A stretch of DNA of 64,000 bases from Streptomyces sp. NBC_00670 (GTDB taxonomy: Bacteria > Actinomycetota > Actinomycetes > Streptomycetales > Streptomycetaceae). Positions 47,142 to 55,840 of this stretch are shown piece by piece. The position numbers were made by a program, and so were the translations under genes. Position 1 is the stretch's first letter. Each line of letters begins with the position of its first letter. The notes under the pieces were generated by a model, which worked only from the letters and a program-made list of their open reading frames with translations, did no database searches and was not told where the DNA came from. The stretch covers positions 4,527,001-4,591,000 of the forward strand of contig NZ_CP109017.1 of assembly GCF_036226765.1 (NCBI RefSeq), given 5' to 3'.

Positions 47142-48832
47142 CGGCCCTCTCCCTCGGTGCCCGCGGCTCCCTCGGCGTCGTCCTCGCGCCCGCCGTCGTC
47201 GAGGAGCGAGGAGGCGTCCCGGGGCAGGCGCAGCGTGAACACCGCGCCGCCCTCCGGCGAGTTGGCCGCGGTGATCTCGCCGCGGTGGATGTGCGCGTTC
47301 TCCATGGCGATGGACAGCCCGAGCCCGCTGCCGTCGGAGCGCGGGCGGGAGGCGCTCGCCTTGTAGAAGCGGTCGAAGACGTGCGGCAGGACTTCCTCGG
47401 GGATGCCGGGCCCGTGGTCCCGCACCCGGATCAGCAGGTCGGCGCCGTCCACGCGGACCGCGACCCGTACCGGCGAACCGCCGTGCTTGAGCGCGTTGCC
47501 GATCAGGTTGGCGAGGATGACGTCCAGGCGGCGCGGGTCGAGGTTGGCCATGATGCCGCGCTCGGCGTCCAGTTCGACGGCGTCGAGCCAGGCGCGGGCG
47601 TCGATGCACGCGGTGATCTGGTCGGCGATGTCCACGTCGTCCAGGACGAGCCGGGCGGTGCCCGCGTCGAAGCGGGTGACCTCCATCAGGTTCTCGACCA
47701 GGTCGTTCAGTCGCCGGGTCTCGCTGACGACGAGCCGTACGGCCGGCTCGATCATCGGGTCGACGCTGCCGGTCTCGGCGTCGAGCTCCTCCTCCAGCAC
47801 CTCCGTCACCGCCGTGATCGCGGTCAGCGGGGTGCGCAGTTCGTGCGACATGTCGGCGACGAACCGGCGGGAGGCCTCCTCGCGGGAGCTCATGTCCGCG
47901 ACCTTCTTCTCCAGCGCCTCCGCCGTCTGGTTGAACGTCCGTGACAGCTCGGCCAGTTCGTCGGTGCCGGAGACCCGCAGCCGGGTGTCGAGCTTGCCCT
48001 CGCCGAGCCGGCGCGCGGCGATGCCGAGCCGGTGCACCGGCTTGAGCACCGTCGTCGCGGCCGCCTGCGCCAGCAGCGCGGCGCCGACCAGGGCCAGCGC
48101 GGTGGCGATGCCGAGCGACCAGGCCAGCGAGTTGAGGTCCTTGGCCTCCGGCTCCAGGGACTTGAGCATGTAGCCGGTCGGCCCGCCGTCGGCCACCCGG
48201 GCGCCGCCGACGAGATACGGCCGGCCGTCCTCGTCGATCCGCTGCCAGTACAGGTGGTACGAGGCCTTCTTGCCCGAGGAGTCGGGCTGCTGACGGCCCA
48301 CCGCCTTGCGCAGCGAGGCCGGCACGTCCTCCAGGGTGAAGGAGCCGAGGTCCGAGTTGCCGGTGACGGTGCGACCGTCGGAGTCCTCGGCGACGAGCAG
48401 CACGCTGAAGCGCTGGCTGCTGTCGGCCATCTGCCCCGCGGTGTGCTGGAGTTGCTCCTGGGTGGGATGCGTGGGCAGGGCGCTCGCCCTGTTCTGCATC
48501 TCCTGCTGGAAGTCGCGCAGTACGGCGTCCTGGGCGCGGGTGAGCACGGCCTCGCGGTTGAGCCAGTACGCGATCCCGGACGCCGAGACGGCGGCGGTCA
48601 GCGCGACCAGGCCGAACACGACGACCAGACGCAGCCGGAGGCTGGTCAGCCGGATCCGCGACCACACGCTCCGCCGGCGCCCCGCGGACCATCCCCGGAG
48701 ACCCCCCTGGGCCTCGTCGACGACCGAAGCACCCGTGGTCCCCGACGTCCCCTCGGCGCCCTCCGCCCCCTCGATGTCCTCGTCCCCTTGCTGCGCTGCG
48801 GACTTCCCTGTCACCTGAGCCACTTCTGTCAC
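47138..48832 (-). CDS. afsQ2: Sensor histidine kinase AfsQ2
   Basis: The 564-residue kinase has a cytoplasmic Asp/Glu-rich N-terminus, first membrane helix LVVVFGLVALTAAVSASGIAYWL, and an outer domain of ~150 residues. A second helix (SLGIATALALVGAALLAQAA), a HAMP (LKPVHRLGIAARRLGEGKLDTRLRVSGTDELAELSRTFN), the H box FVADMSHELRTPLTAITA (His ~330) and the ATP domain with N box LIGNALKHGG, G1 DHGPGIPEEV and G2 SDGSGLGLSIA follow. GTG 48832 overlaps the afsQ1 stop (GTGA); two later GTGs are possible. With AfsQ1 it controls antibiotic production and nitrogen-related genes in S. coelicolor. Confidence 0.9.
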   Translation of the reverse strand: MTEVAQVTGKSAAQQGDEDIEGAEGAEGTSGTTGASVVDEAQGGLRGWSAGRRRSVWSRIRLTSLRLRLVVVFGLVALTAAVSASGIAYWLNREAVLTRAQDAVLRDFQQEMQNRASALPTHPTQEQLQHTAGQMADSSQRFSVLLVAEDSDGRTVTGNSDLGSFTLEDVPASLRKAVGRQQPDSSGKKASYHLYWQRIDEDGRPYLVGGARVADGGPTGYMLKSLEPEAKDLNSLAWSLGIATALALVGAALLAQAAATTVLKPVHRLGIAARRLGEGKLDTRLRVSGTDELAELSRTFNQTAEALEKKVADMSSREEASRRFVADMSHELRTPLTAITAVTEVLEEELDAETGSVDPMIEPAVRLVVSETRRLNDLVENLMEVTRFDAGTARLVLDDVDIADQITACIDARAWLDAVELDAERGIMANLDPRRLDVILANLIGNALKHGGSPVRVAVRVDGADLLIRVRDHGPGIPEEVLPHVFDRFYKASASRPRSDGSGLGLSIAMENAHIHRGEITAANSPEGGAVFTLRLPRDASSLLDDGGREDDAEGAAGTEGEGR

Positions 48833-49506
48833 TGAGGCGCGTCCAGCCGGTAACCCACGCCACGCACCGTACGGATGAGCGTCGGGGACGACGGCACGTC
48901 CTCGACCTTGGCGCGCAGCCGCTGCACACACGCGTCCACGAGCCGGGAGTCGCCCAGGTAGTCGTGCTCCCACACGAGCCGCAGCAACTGCTGCCGGGAC
49001 AGCGCCTGTCCGGGCCGCCGGCTCAGTTCGAGCAGCAACCGCAGTTCCGTCGGCGTCAGTTGCAGATCCTCGCCGTTCTTGGTGACCGTCATCGCCGAGC
49101 GGTCGATCACCAGGGAACCGAACGTCGCCGAGTCGCTGGACTCGCGTTCGCCGCGGCGCAGCACCGCGCGGATCCGGGCGTCGAGCACCCGGCCCTGCAC
49201 GGGTTTGACGACGTAGTCGTCGGCGCCGGACTCCAGTCCGACCACCACGTCGATGTCGTCGTTGCGCGCGGTGAGCAGGATGATCGGCAACTGGTCGGTG
49301 CGCCGCACGCGGCGGCACACCTCGAAGCCGTCGATGCCGGGCAGCATCACATCCAGCACGATCAGGTCCGGCCGCTGCTCGCGCAGCAGTTTCAGACCGT
49401 CCTCACCGGTGGCAGCAGTGGCCACCCGGTGGCCCTGGCGCGTCAAAGAGAGCTCCAGGGCCGTACGGATGGCGTCGTCGTCCTCGATCAGCAACAGGGA
49501 AGGCAC
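48829..49506 (-). CDS. afsQ1: Response regulator AfsQ1 (OmpR type)
   Basis: The 225-residue regulator equals the length of S. coelicolor AfsQ1, and its sequence (PSLLLIEDDDAIRTALELSLTRQGHRVA) agrees with that protein as I recall it. The receiver domain has the acidic pocket EDD and phosphorylation site D52 (LIVLDVMLPGIDG), with K in KPVQGRV. The C-terminal winged helix ends with ALSRQQLLRLVWEHDYLGDSRLVDACVQRLRAKVEDVPSSPTLIRTVRGVGYRLD. GTG 49506 fixes the 225-residue length. It heads the leftward operon afsQ1-afsQ2-lipoprotein. A GTGAC-N6-GTGAC box in the divergent promoter fits its binding consensus. Confidence 0.93.
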   Translation of the reverse strand: MPSLLLIEDDDAIRTALELSLTRQGHRVATAATGEDGLKLLREQRPDLIVLDVMLPGIDGFEVCRRVRRTDQLPIILLTARNDDIDVVVGLESGADDYVVKPVQGRVLDARIRAVLRRGERESSDSATFGSLVIDRSAMTVTKNGEDLQLTPTELRLLLELSRRPGQALSRQQLLRLVWEHDYLGDSRLVDACVQRLRAKVEDVPSSPTLIRTVRGVGYRLDAPQ

Positions 49507-49654
49507 GATGGCCATTCTGGCCCATGGCGCCGACAGGTCGCGACTGTTGGGGTGCTCCCACACATCTCCCCCCTACGGGAACCGTCCGCGGGGCCGGCCG
49601 CGTGGCCGCCCGACTCTGCTCCGTGACGGATGTTCCGCCACGCCGCCCACCCCT

Positions 49655-49670
49655 GTGACAGCTCTGTGAC
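49655..49670. promoter_or_regulatory. AfsQ1 binding site
   Basis: GTGACAGCTCTGTGAC matches the established AfsQ1 consensus GTnAC-n6-GTnAC. It lies 95 bp upstream of the sigQ ATG and about 150 bp upstream of afsQ1, so it probably controls sigQ. Confidence 0.85.
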
Positions 49671-49765
49671 AGTCGGCGGACACGGCGATGAAGTGGCCCC
49701 GGCAAGCTTTTCGACATCGAACGAGCACGACGCAGGTCCGGTTACTCCACGACGGGGGGCGCGAG

Positions 49766-50485
49766 ATGAACACGCTGCACGGCACCATGACAAGCGCGGT
49801 TGTCACGCGGCTCCACGACGTCAACCGGGCCACGGTCCGCGGCCGTGGACGTCAGCACGCCGCCGCCTGGATGACGGTGGTCGACGGCCGCACGGGGGAC
49901 AGCGCCACCACGGGGGCGGAGGGAACCGCGTACGGGGAGGCCCAGGGGGAGCGACGGTCCGCGGCGGAGGCGGAGTTCACCGCCTACGTCGAGGAGCGCC
50001 GCGCCTCCCTGTACGCGACCGCCTACCACCTCACCGGTGACCGCTTCGAGGCCGAGGACCTGCTGCAGAGCGCGCTGTTCTCGACGTACCGGGCCTGGGA
50101 CCGGATCACCGACAAGGCGGCGGTCGGGGGTTACCTCCGCCGCACCATGACCAATCTGCACATCAGCGCGTGGCGCCGCCGCAAGCTGAACGAGTACCCG
50201 ACCGAGGAACTGCCGGAGACCGCCGGCGACACGGACGCGATGCGCGGCACCGAGCTGCGCGCCGTCCTGTGGCAGGCGCTCGCCCGGCTGCCGGAACTCC
50301 AGCGCACCATGCTGGTCCTGCGCTACTACGAGGGGCGCACGGACCCGGAGATCGCGGACATCCTCGGCATCAGCGTCGGCACGGTGAAGTCCAGCATCTG
50401 GCGGTCGCTCCGCCGGCTGCGCGAGGACGAGGTCCTCAGCTTCGGCCGTGACGAGGAGGAGTCCTTCGGCGAGCTCGTCGCCTGA
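49766..50485 (+). CDS. sigQ: ECF sigma factor SigQ
   Basis: The 239-residue sigma factor has an N-terminal ~70-residue extension, then region 2 (AYVEERRASLYATAYHLTGDRFEAEDLLQSALFSTYRAWDRI...GYLRRTMTNLHISAWRRRKLNEYPTEELPE) and region 4 (LARLPELQRTMLVLRYYEGRTDPEIADILGISVGTVKSSIWRSLRRLRED). It is divergent from afsQ1 with an exact AfsQ1 box between, as in S. coelicolor where AfsQ1 activates sigQ and SigQ opposes the system's effect on antibiotics. ATG 49766 fits a 239-residue product; the site upstream is weak (GGGGGGCGCGAG). Confidence 0.9.
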   Translation: MNTLHGTMTSAVVTRLHDVNRATVRGRGRQHAAAWMTVVDGRTGDSATTGAEGTAYGEAQGERRSAAEAEFTAYVEERRASLYATAYHLTGDRFEAEDLLQSALFSTYRAWDRITDKAAVGGYLRRTMTNLHISAWRRRKLNEYPTEELPETAGDTDAMRGTELRAVLWQALARLPELQRTMLVLRYYEGRTDPEIADILGISVGTVKSSIWRSLRRLREDEVLSFGRDEEESFGELVA

Positions 50486-50506
50486 CAGCGAGCACCGGCC
50501 GGAGGC

Positions 50507-50680
50507 CCACGGGGGATCACGGGGGCCACGGGGGCCACGGGGGAAAGTACGGGGGATCACGGGGGACGGGACGGTACCGGGGGGCTCCACGGGGGACACG
50601 TGGGAGCGGTACCGGAGATCCCGAGGGAGGGGACAACGGGGAACGGGGGGAACGGGGAAACGGGGGACCACGGGGGAAAC
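50507..50680 (+). repeat. Tandem degenerate ~10-bp G-rich repeats after sigQ
   Basis: Some 15 or more imperfect units of CACGGGGGNN / ACGGGGAANN follow each other between the sigQ stop and the terminator. The G runs are all on one strand, so G-quadruplex or R-loop formation is possible. No gene is seen in 50486-50791. Confidence 0.7.
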
Positions 50681-50681
50681 A

Positions 50682-50725
50682 CAGGAGCGGGGCCGGGGCC
50701 GGGGGGTCTCCCGGCCCCGCTCCTG
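50682..50725. terminator. Bidirectional hairpin between sigQ and the NTPase gene
   Basis: Perfect 15-bp stem CAGGAGCGGGGCCGG (50682-50696) / complement (50711-50725) with a 14-nt loop. A 17-nt direct repeat (ACGGCCCGGCTCCCGCG, twice) follows. Confidence 0.75.
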
Positions 50726-50791
50726 CATGTACGGCCCGGCTCCCGCGTATACGGCCCGGCTCCCGCGTGCGGCCCCCGCTTCGGTGGCCCC

Positions 50792-51424
50792 TTACGCCAC
50801 CGTGGAGCCCGCCGCCCGCCCCACCGCCGCGGCGGCCATCCGGCTCAGCGCCTCGTCGCGGTCGCAGGGGTGGGCGCCGAGCCCCGTCTGCCGGGCGACG
50901 ATCGAGCGCTCGGCGCGCATCAGCCGCCAGCCGCGGCGCAGCAGGAACGGCACCGACTTGCGGCCCTCGCGCAGATCGCGCAGGAACCGCCGGCGGAACG
51001 TCTTCACCGGCCCCCGGGTCAGGCACAGCGCCTCCCCGAGCAGCCCCAGCTCCCGGCAGCGGGCCACGATCTCGGCGGCGAAGACGCCCTCCGCGACGAA
51101 CAGCGGGGTCCGCCCGATGTCCAGCTCGTCCGTGCCGGTACGGGCGCTGAGCGAGAGGTCGTACACCGGCACCGTCGTACGGCCGCTCGCGCACAGCTCG
51201 GCGACGGCGGCGACGGCGGCGTCCTGGTCCCAGGACCCGGGGGCGTCCCAGTCGATGTCCGAACTCCCCGGTACCAGCGGCAGCGTGGGGTCGTCACCGT
51301 CCTTGTAGAAGTCGTCCAGACGGAGGACGGGAAGCCCGGAGCGGGCGGCGACGAGGGACTTGCCCGAGCCGGAGGGGCCGCAGAGCAGCACGACGCGGGC
51401 GGGTGACGGGGGATGCGGGCTCAC
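50792..51424 (-). CDS. Uridine-kinase-like P-loop NTPase
   Basis: The 210-residue protein has Walker A CGPSGSGKS at residue ~15, then LPVLRLDDFYKDGDDPTLP (DDFY motif of uridine kinases), DIDWDAPGSWD and a lid region RRRFLRDLREGRKSVPFLLRRGWRLMRAE. The DDFYxD and WDxP elements fit the Streptomyces uridine kinase family that phosphorylates uridine or cytidine. GTG 51424 is the sensible start directly before HPPSPARVVLLCGPSG. With the pyrimidine salvage genes 17 kb away it may share substrates, though no shared palindrome was found here. Confidence 0.82.
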   Translation of the reverse strand: MSPHPPSPARVVLLCGPSGSGKSLVAARSGLPVLRLDDFYKDGDDPTLPLVPGSSDIDWDAPGSWDQDAAVAAVAELCASGRTTVPVYDLSLSARTGTDELDIGRTPLFVAEGVFAAEIVARCRELGLLGEALCLTRGPVKTFRRRFLRDLREGRKSVPFLLRRGWRLMRAERSIVARQTGLGAHPCDRDEALSRMAAAAVGRAAGSTVA

Positions 51425-51563
51425 GGGACACCAGTTTGACGCATCACCCGCCCCGTGCCGACCCCGCGGGTCGGCGTTGGAGCGCACATCACACAGCAAC
51501 TACCCTGCGTGTCGAACGCATTACGAGCGGCAAGCGCACCAGCGACCGAAGGCGGCAGCACCT

Positions 51564-51980
51564 ATGGCACGACCGGCACGACACACTCCCCGCCCCTCCC
51601 GCACCGCGGCCACCACCCGGCGCCTCCTCGTCACCCTGGCGACCGCGGGCGTCGCCGTGGGCGCGGGCGCGACGGCCGCGGCGGCGGAGACGCTCCCCGT
51701 CGTGGACGGGACGTACCACACCGGCTCCCTCGGCAAGGTGGACCCGCAGGCCGGGCTCCAGGCGCTCACCGGCACGGTCGGCTACGTCACCGGTCCGGTC
51801 GCCGGGCTCAAGCCGAACCCCCTCGCGGGCACGGGCGTCGACCCCCTGGACAACGGCGTCGGCACCCAGCTCGCGGACTTCCGGCCGCTGACCTCGCAGA
51901 TGCTCACGGGTCCGGTCGCCCAGGCGCCGTCGGTCGGCTCGATCCCGGTCGTCGGCCAGGCGGTGGGCGCACTGCGCTGA
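51564..51980 (+). CDS. Small secreted protein of unknown function
   Basis: The 138-residue product has an N-terminal signal peptide with basic start (RPARHTPRPSRTAATTRRLLVTLATAGVAVGAGATAAAAE). Its mature part is low complexity: ETLPVVDGTYHTGSLGKVDPQAGLQALTGTVGYVTGPVAGLKPNPLAGTGVDPLDNGVGTQLADFRPLTSQMLTGPVAQAPSV. A similar protein is encoded at 44796-45155. The ATG at 51564 lies after a modest GGCGGCAGC site. No enzyme domain is visible. It may belong to the abundant surface-exposed small proteins of Streptomyces. Confidence 0.75.
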   Translation: MARPARHTPRPSRTAATTRRLLVTLATAGVAVGAGATAAAAETLPVVDGTYHTGSLGKVDPQAGLQALTGTVGYVTGPVAGLKPNPLAGTGVDPLDNGVGTQLADFRPLTSQMLTGPVAQAPSVGSIPVVGQAVGALR

Positions 51981-52199
51981 CGCGGGGAGCGCCCGTCGGG
52001 CCGCGCTCTCCGTGCGGAAGGCGGCGGCCCACCGGCCGCCGGCCACCGCGGGAGCGGGGCCCCTACGGCCCCTACGCGGGCCCCTGTGCGTGCCCCTATG
52101 CGTCGTACTTGTTCGTCTCGTGGACTCCGCAGGCCCGCCCAAGGGCCGTTTAATGTGGGGTGATCCACGTTCCGCACAAGAGGTGCAAGGGGGGGCTAC

Positions 52200-54287
52200 G
52201 TGCACAACGACGACGGAGTCAGCGGGGTCGGCGGCGGCGCCGACGGACATCCCGAGGATCGTCACTCCGCCCCCCGCACCGTGATCGAAGGCCGCTACGA
52301 GCTGGTGGAGCCCATCGGCAGCGGGGGCATGGGCGAGGTCTGGAAGGCCTACGACAGGCGGCTGCGCCGGTTCGTCGCCGTCAAGGGGCTCCTCGACCGC
52401 AGAGCCATGCCACCGGACGCGCAGGCGGCCGCGATACACCGGGCCCGTCGGGAAGCGGAGGCCCTGGCCAAGATCGAACACCAGAACGTGGTGACGGTCC
52501 ACGACCAGATCGAGACCGCCGACCAGGTCTGGATCGTCATGAAGCTCCTCGAAGGGCGTTCACTCGCCGACCTGTTGAGCCGTGACGGGGTCCTCGGCGT
52601 GCCCAGGGCCGCGGCGATCGGGCTCCAGATGGCACAGGGACTGCGGGCGGTCCACGAGGCGTCGGTCCTGCACCGCGACGTCAAGCCGGGCAACGTCCTG
52701 GTGCGGGACGGCGGCCAGGTGGTCCTGGTGGACTTCGGCATCGCCACCTTCGAGGGCGCGGACCGGGTCACCCGGTACGGCGGCATCATCGGCACACCTC
52801 CCTACCTGGCGCCCGAACTCTTCGCTCCCGGCACCCCCGGCCCCACGCCCGCCTCCGACCTGTGGGCGCTGGGCGTCACCCTGTACGAGATGGTCGAGGG
52901 ACGCCTGCCCTTCGCCGGGAGCGAGGTCTGGGAGGTCCAGGCCAACATCCAGCAGCATCCCGACCCCGTGCTCCGGTACGCGGGCCCCCTCGGCCCCGTC
53001 ATCCAGGGGCTGCTGGTCACGGACCCGCACCGGCGCCCGGACGCGGCCACGGCGGAGCAGATGCTCCGGGAGGTGCTCGCGGACCCGGGCGCGCCGACCC
53101 CCGCGCGGGCCGCCACGCCCGCCCCGGCCGCCACCCCGGCCGTCACCCAGGCACCCCCGCCGACGGCCCCACCCACGCCGTCCGCCGCACTGTCCACACC
53201 GGCGGCGGCCGTGCCGGAACCCGCCGTGCCGGGACCTGCCGTGTCGGGACCTGTCGTACCGGAACCCGTTGTACCGGAACCCGCCGTGTCCTCCTCCGGA
53301 GCCCTCCCTCCCGAGCCGTCGCCCGCGGTGTCGCGCGGGGGCCGCGGCCGGTTCCGGGCCTGGAAGGTGGCGGCGGCCGCGGCCTGTGTCGTCCTGCTGG
53401 CCGGGGGAGGCTGGCTGATCTCCCAGGGCAACTCCGGGGGCCAACGGGACGACGCCTCCGGGCAACAGGGAGCGGGCACCGCGGGGGGTGACACGGAGAA
53501 GGCGTGGCAGCAGTGGAAGAACGCCACGAAGAGGCTGACGATCGGCGCTAAGGAGGATCAGCCAGGGCTGAGCCTGCACGACAGGAAGACGGACGCCTGG
53601 AGCGGGTTCGACATCGACATCGCCTACTCCCTCGCCCGTGAACTGGGCTACGACAAGGACCAGGTGGACTTCTACGGGGTCACCACGGCCAACCGGGCGA
53701 GCAAGCTGAAGAACGGGGAGGTGGACCTGGTCATCGCCTCGTACAGCATGACGCCCGAGCGCGAGAAGCGGGACGGCATCCGATTCGTCGGCCCCTACTA
53801 CAAGGCGGGCACCAGCCTCCTCGTGCGCCGGAAGTCCGCGAAGTACGACCTCAACGAGGCCGTCGACGTGAAGAGGAACCACGTCGACGTGTGCACGGCA
53901 CGGGATTCCACGTACGCGGACCGGCTGGAGAAGGAGGGCTACGCCACGGGGAAGTGGCAGCCCGACACCTACAAGGAGTGCGTGGAAAGGCTGTTGGACA
54001 AGAGTTCGAGCGTGTACGCGGTCGCCTCGGACGACGTCCTCCTCGCCGGGTACGCCAAGAACGATCCCGCGCAGCTGAAACTGCTGCCCAGCGGTGTGGG
54101 CACGGAGCCCTACGGGGTGGCGATGCGCAAGGACGACCCCGTGCTGCGGACCAAGGTCTGCTCGGCGCTCAAGAAGGTCCTGACCGGCGACGAGTGGCCG
54201 AAGACGTACATGAAGGACCTGTCCCCGCTGACGGGACGGAAGACGGCACCGAGCAGACCGGAGCTGAGACCGTGCTCGGATGAGTGA
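52200..54287 (+). CDS. Receptor Ser/Thr kinase with extracellular amino-acid-binding domain
   Basis: The 695-residue kinase has a Hanks domain at about 30-300: GSGGMGEVWKAYD glycine loop, VAVKGLL with K62, HRDVKPGNV with D160, DFG at 178-180 and APE in YLAPELF. A Pro/Ala/Val-rich linker with VPEP/VPGP repeats follows, then one membrane helix (WKVAAAAACVVLLAGGGWLIS, ~388-408). The outer part (~430-690) is a SBP_bac_3 domain: RLTIGAKEDQPGLSLHDRKTDAWSGFDIDIAYSLARELGY, DLVIASYSMTPEREK and FVGPYYKAGTSLLVRR. Such a domain usually binds amino acids for ABC import; fused here it should sense an extracellular ligand and alter kinase activity. GTG 52200 follows AAGGGGGGG. Confidence 0.9.
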   Translation: MHNDDGVSGVGGGADGHPEDRHSAPRTVIEGRYELVEPIGSGGMGEVWKAYDRRLRRFVAVKGLLDRRAMPPDAQAAAIHRARREAEALAKIEHQNVVTVHDQIETADQVWIVMKLLEGRSLADLLSRDGVLGVPRAAAIGLQMAQGLRAVHEASVLHRDVKPGNVLVRDGGQVVLVDFGIATFEGADRVTRYGGIIGTPPYLAPELFAPGTPGPTPASDLWALGVTLYEMVEGRLPFAGSEVWEVQANIQQHPDPVLRYAGPLGPVIQGLLVTDPHRRPDAATAEQMLREVLADPGAPTPARAATPAPAATPAVTQAPPPTAPPTPSAALSTPAAAVPEPAVPGPAVSGPVVPEPVVPEPAVSSSGALPPEPSPAVSRGGRGRFRAWKVAAAAACVVLLAGGGWLISQGNSGGQRDDASGQQGAGTAGGDTEKAWQQWKNATKRLTIGAKEDQPGLSLHDRKTDAWSGFDIDIAYSLARELGYDKDQVDFYGVTTANRASKLKNGEVDLVIASYSMTPEREKRDGIRFVGPYYKAGTSLLVRRKSAKYDLNEAVDVKRNHVDVCTARDSTYADRLEKEGYATGKWQPDTYKECVERLLDKSSSVYAVASDDVLLAGYAKNDPAQLKLLPSGVGTEPYGVAMRKDDPVLRTKVCSALKKVLTGDEWPKTYMKDLSPLTGRKTAPSRPELRPCSDE

Positions 54288-54376
54288 GCGACCGTCTTCG
54301 CGTGGCGCGTGACGGCTTTCCGGTCGTCGGGGGTTTCGCCGAGCCGGGCCTCTGCACGCCACGCAGGGCCCGCGTC

Positions 54377-55657
54377 TCAGGTGCGGGTGGCCAGGCGTTC
54401 GGCGAGCGCCGCCGCATCGGCGCTGTCACCGAGGAGAGGGAGGCGGGCGGCGATGTTGCCGGCGCCGTCGTCGATGCGCACGGACTGCACGCCCTCGGCG
54501 CAGTCGAGGAACTCGTTCCACGTCGCTAGCGCCTGGGCGGTGTTGCCGCGCTTGAGCTGAACGTGCCCGAGATCGGCCAGCACGATCGCCCGGGTGCGCC
54601 TGCGGTCGAGGCCGTGGATGTCGAGCGCGAGGTGAAGGTGTTCTTCGGCCGCGGCGTAGTCGCCCAGGCGGGTGTGGATCATGCCGGACTCGTGGGCCCA
54701 GCGGCCATGGCTGTAGTGCGAGGCCCAGGACTGGCCCGGCTTTGCCGGGGCCCGCTCGATCGCCTGCTGCGAGCCGGAAAGCATCGTCGTCGCGGTGGTG
54801 CGGTCTCCGTCCACGGCGGCGGCGCGGGCGTAGGTGTTGCGGTAGTACGCGAGGGCTTTGGGGTTGTCGAGCTTTCGGCCCCGGCTCTCGCACGCCTCGG
54901 CGAGGCGGACGGCGACCGGCAGGTGCCCGAGGTCGATCGCCTGGTCGGCGAGGCCGCGCAGAGCGGTGGCGGCGAGTTCGCTCTGGCCGGCCTCGTCGGC
55001 GAGGCGGAAGGCGTGCAGGTGGTATTTCTGGCACAGGCCCTGGAGGCCTTCGTCCCGGGCCATCCAGCCGATGAGCTGCACCAGTTCGGAGGTGGCGGCG
55101 AACAGGTCACGGCCGACCGGGTCGGTGAAACGTCCGTTGAGCCAGCGTTTGACGTCCACGGTCAAGTAGCGCACGGCGAGGTGGCGCGCGTGCCCTCCGC
55201 CGAGTTCGGAGGCGGCATCGCCCAGGGTGGTGGTCATCGTGCGCACGGCGGCGACTTCACCCATCCCGACGGCTACGGGGCCGGGCTTGGTCACGCGGCG
55301 GGTGATGGCCTCGACGTCGGTCGCGTCCAGGGCGGCCAGGCCCACGGCGGCGGAGGCTGCGAGAACAAACTTGCGTCGATCCACGTCGTCCCCTCCGAGG
55401 AGCATCACCGAGGTCACCGTATCGCCGAGGCCCTGCCCTTCATTCTCTCCGGAGAGATCGAGACGGAGGACCTGTTCGATGAAGGGCAGCCACTCGATGG
55501 GAACGCGTTTGCCCGCCTCCCAGCGGTAGACCTGCTGACGGTCGAGGAAGCCCGCCCTGCCCCAGCGTGCGAGGGACAGTTCGTCGGCGAGCCTTGCCTG
55601 ACTGCAGTGGGGCTTGCGTGCTTGTCGTACGGCGCGGATGCGCTCTGCGATCGTCAT
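54377..55657 (-). CDS. XRE regulator with TPR-like C-terminal domain
   Basis: The 426-residue protein has an XRE helix-turn-helix (MTIAERIRAVRQARKPHCSQARLADELSL...RQQVYRWEAGKRVP, about residues 1-50). A short linker follows with a Tat-like DRRKFVLAASAAVGLAAL segment, here likely a helix in a cytoplasmic protein. The rest is repeat-rich (YLTVDVKRWLNGRF, GLADQAIDLGHLPVAVRLAEACESRGRKL, YYRNTYARAAAVDGDRTTATTML, EEHLHLALDIHGLDRRRTRAIVLADLGHVQLKRG). Such XRE-TPR regulators often sit with small secondary-metabolite or signalling clusters. It is divergent from the sugar-nucleotide cluster at 55841. ATG 55657 has GAGGA 10 nt upstream; a GTG at 55687 is possible. Confidence 0.85.
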   Translation of the reverse strand: MTIAERIRAVRQARKPHCSQARLADELSLARWGRAGFLDRQQVYRWEAGKRVPIEWLPFIEQVLRLDLSGENEGQGLGDTVTSVMLLGGDDVDRRKFVLAASAAVGLAALDATDVEAITRRVTKPGPVAVGMGEVAAVRTMTTTLGDAASELGGGHARHLAVRYLTVDVKRWLNGRFTDPVGRDLFAATSELVQLIGWMARDEGLQGLCQKYHLHAFRLADEAGQSELAATALRGLADQAIDLGHLPVAVRLAEACESRGRKLDNPKALAYYRNTYARAAAVDGDRTTATTMLSGSQQAIERAPAKPGQSWASHYSHGRWAHESGMIHTRLGDYAAAEEHLHLALDIHGLDRRRTRAIVLADLGHVQLKRGNTAQALATWNEFLDCAEGVQSVRIDDGAGNIAARLPLLGDSADAAALAERLATRT

Positions 55658-55742
55658 GTCCCGCCGGTCCTCGCCGTCCTGGTTCACAACTGGCAGACAC
55701 CTGGACGACAGTCTGGCAGCTTCTCACCGAGCGTGATGGCGC

Positions 55743-55772
55743 GTTGACTCAAAAGCGTCAACACGGTAACTA
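55743..55772 (+). promoter_or_regulatory. Candidate housekeeping promoter with inverted repeat
   Basis: TTGACT (55744-55749) and TAACTA (55767-55772) are 17 bp apart, a good sigma-70/HrdB pair. GTTGAC (55743-55748) and GTCAAC (55757-55762) form an inverted repeat over the -35, fitting regulation by the divergent XRE protein. Confidence 0.55.
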
Positions 55773-55840
55773 CCGCTCACCTGGACGTCGTGACCATCGC
55801 CCCGTCCAGGTACAGCGCGGCCGCCCGAGGGAGGCATCCT

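Noticed and set aside
50507..50680. Possible CRISPR array
   Set aside because: Units are ~10 bp, degenerate and without unique spacers, and no cas genes are near.
52200..54287. A separate ABC amino-acid-binding protein gene at the 3' half
   Set aside because: The frame is continuous from the kinase through a membrane helix into the SBP domain; no start or ribosome binding site at the junction.
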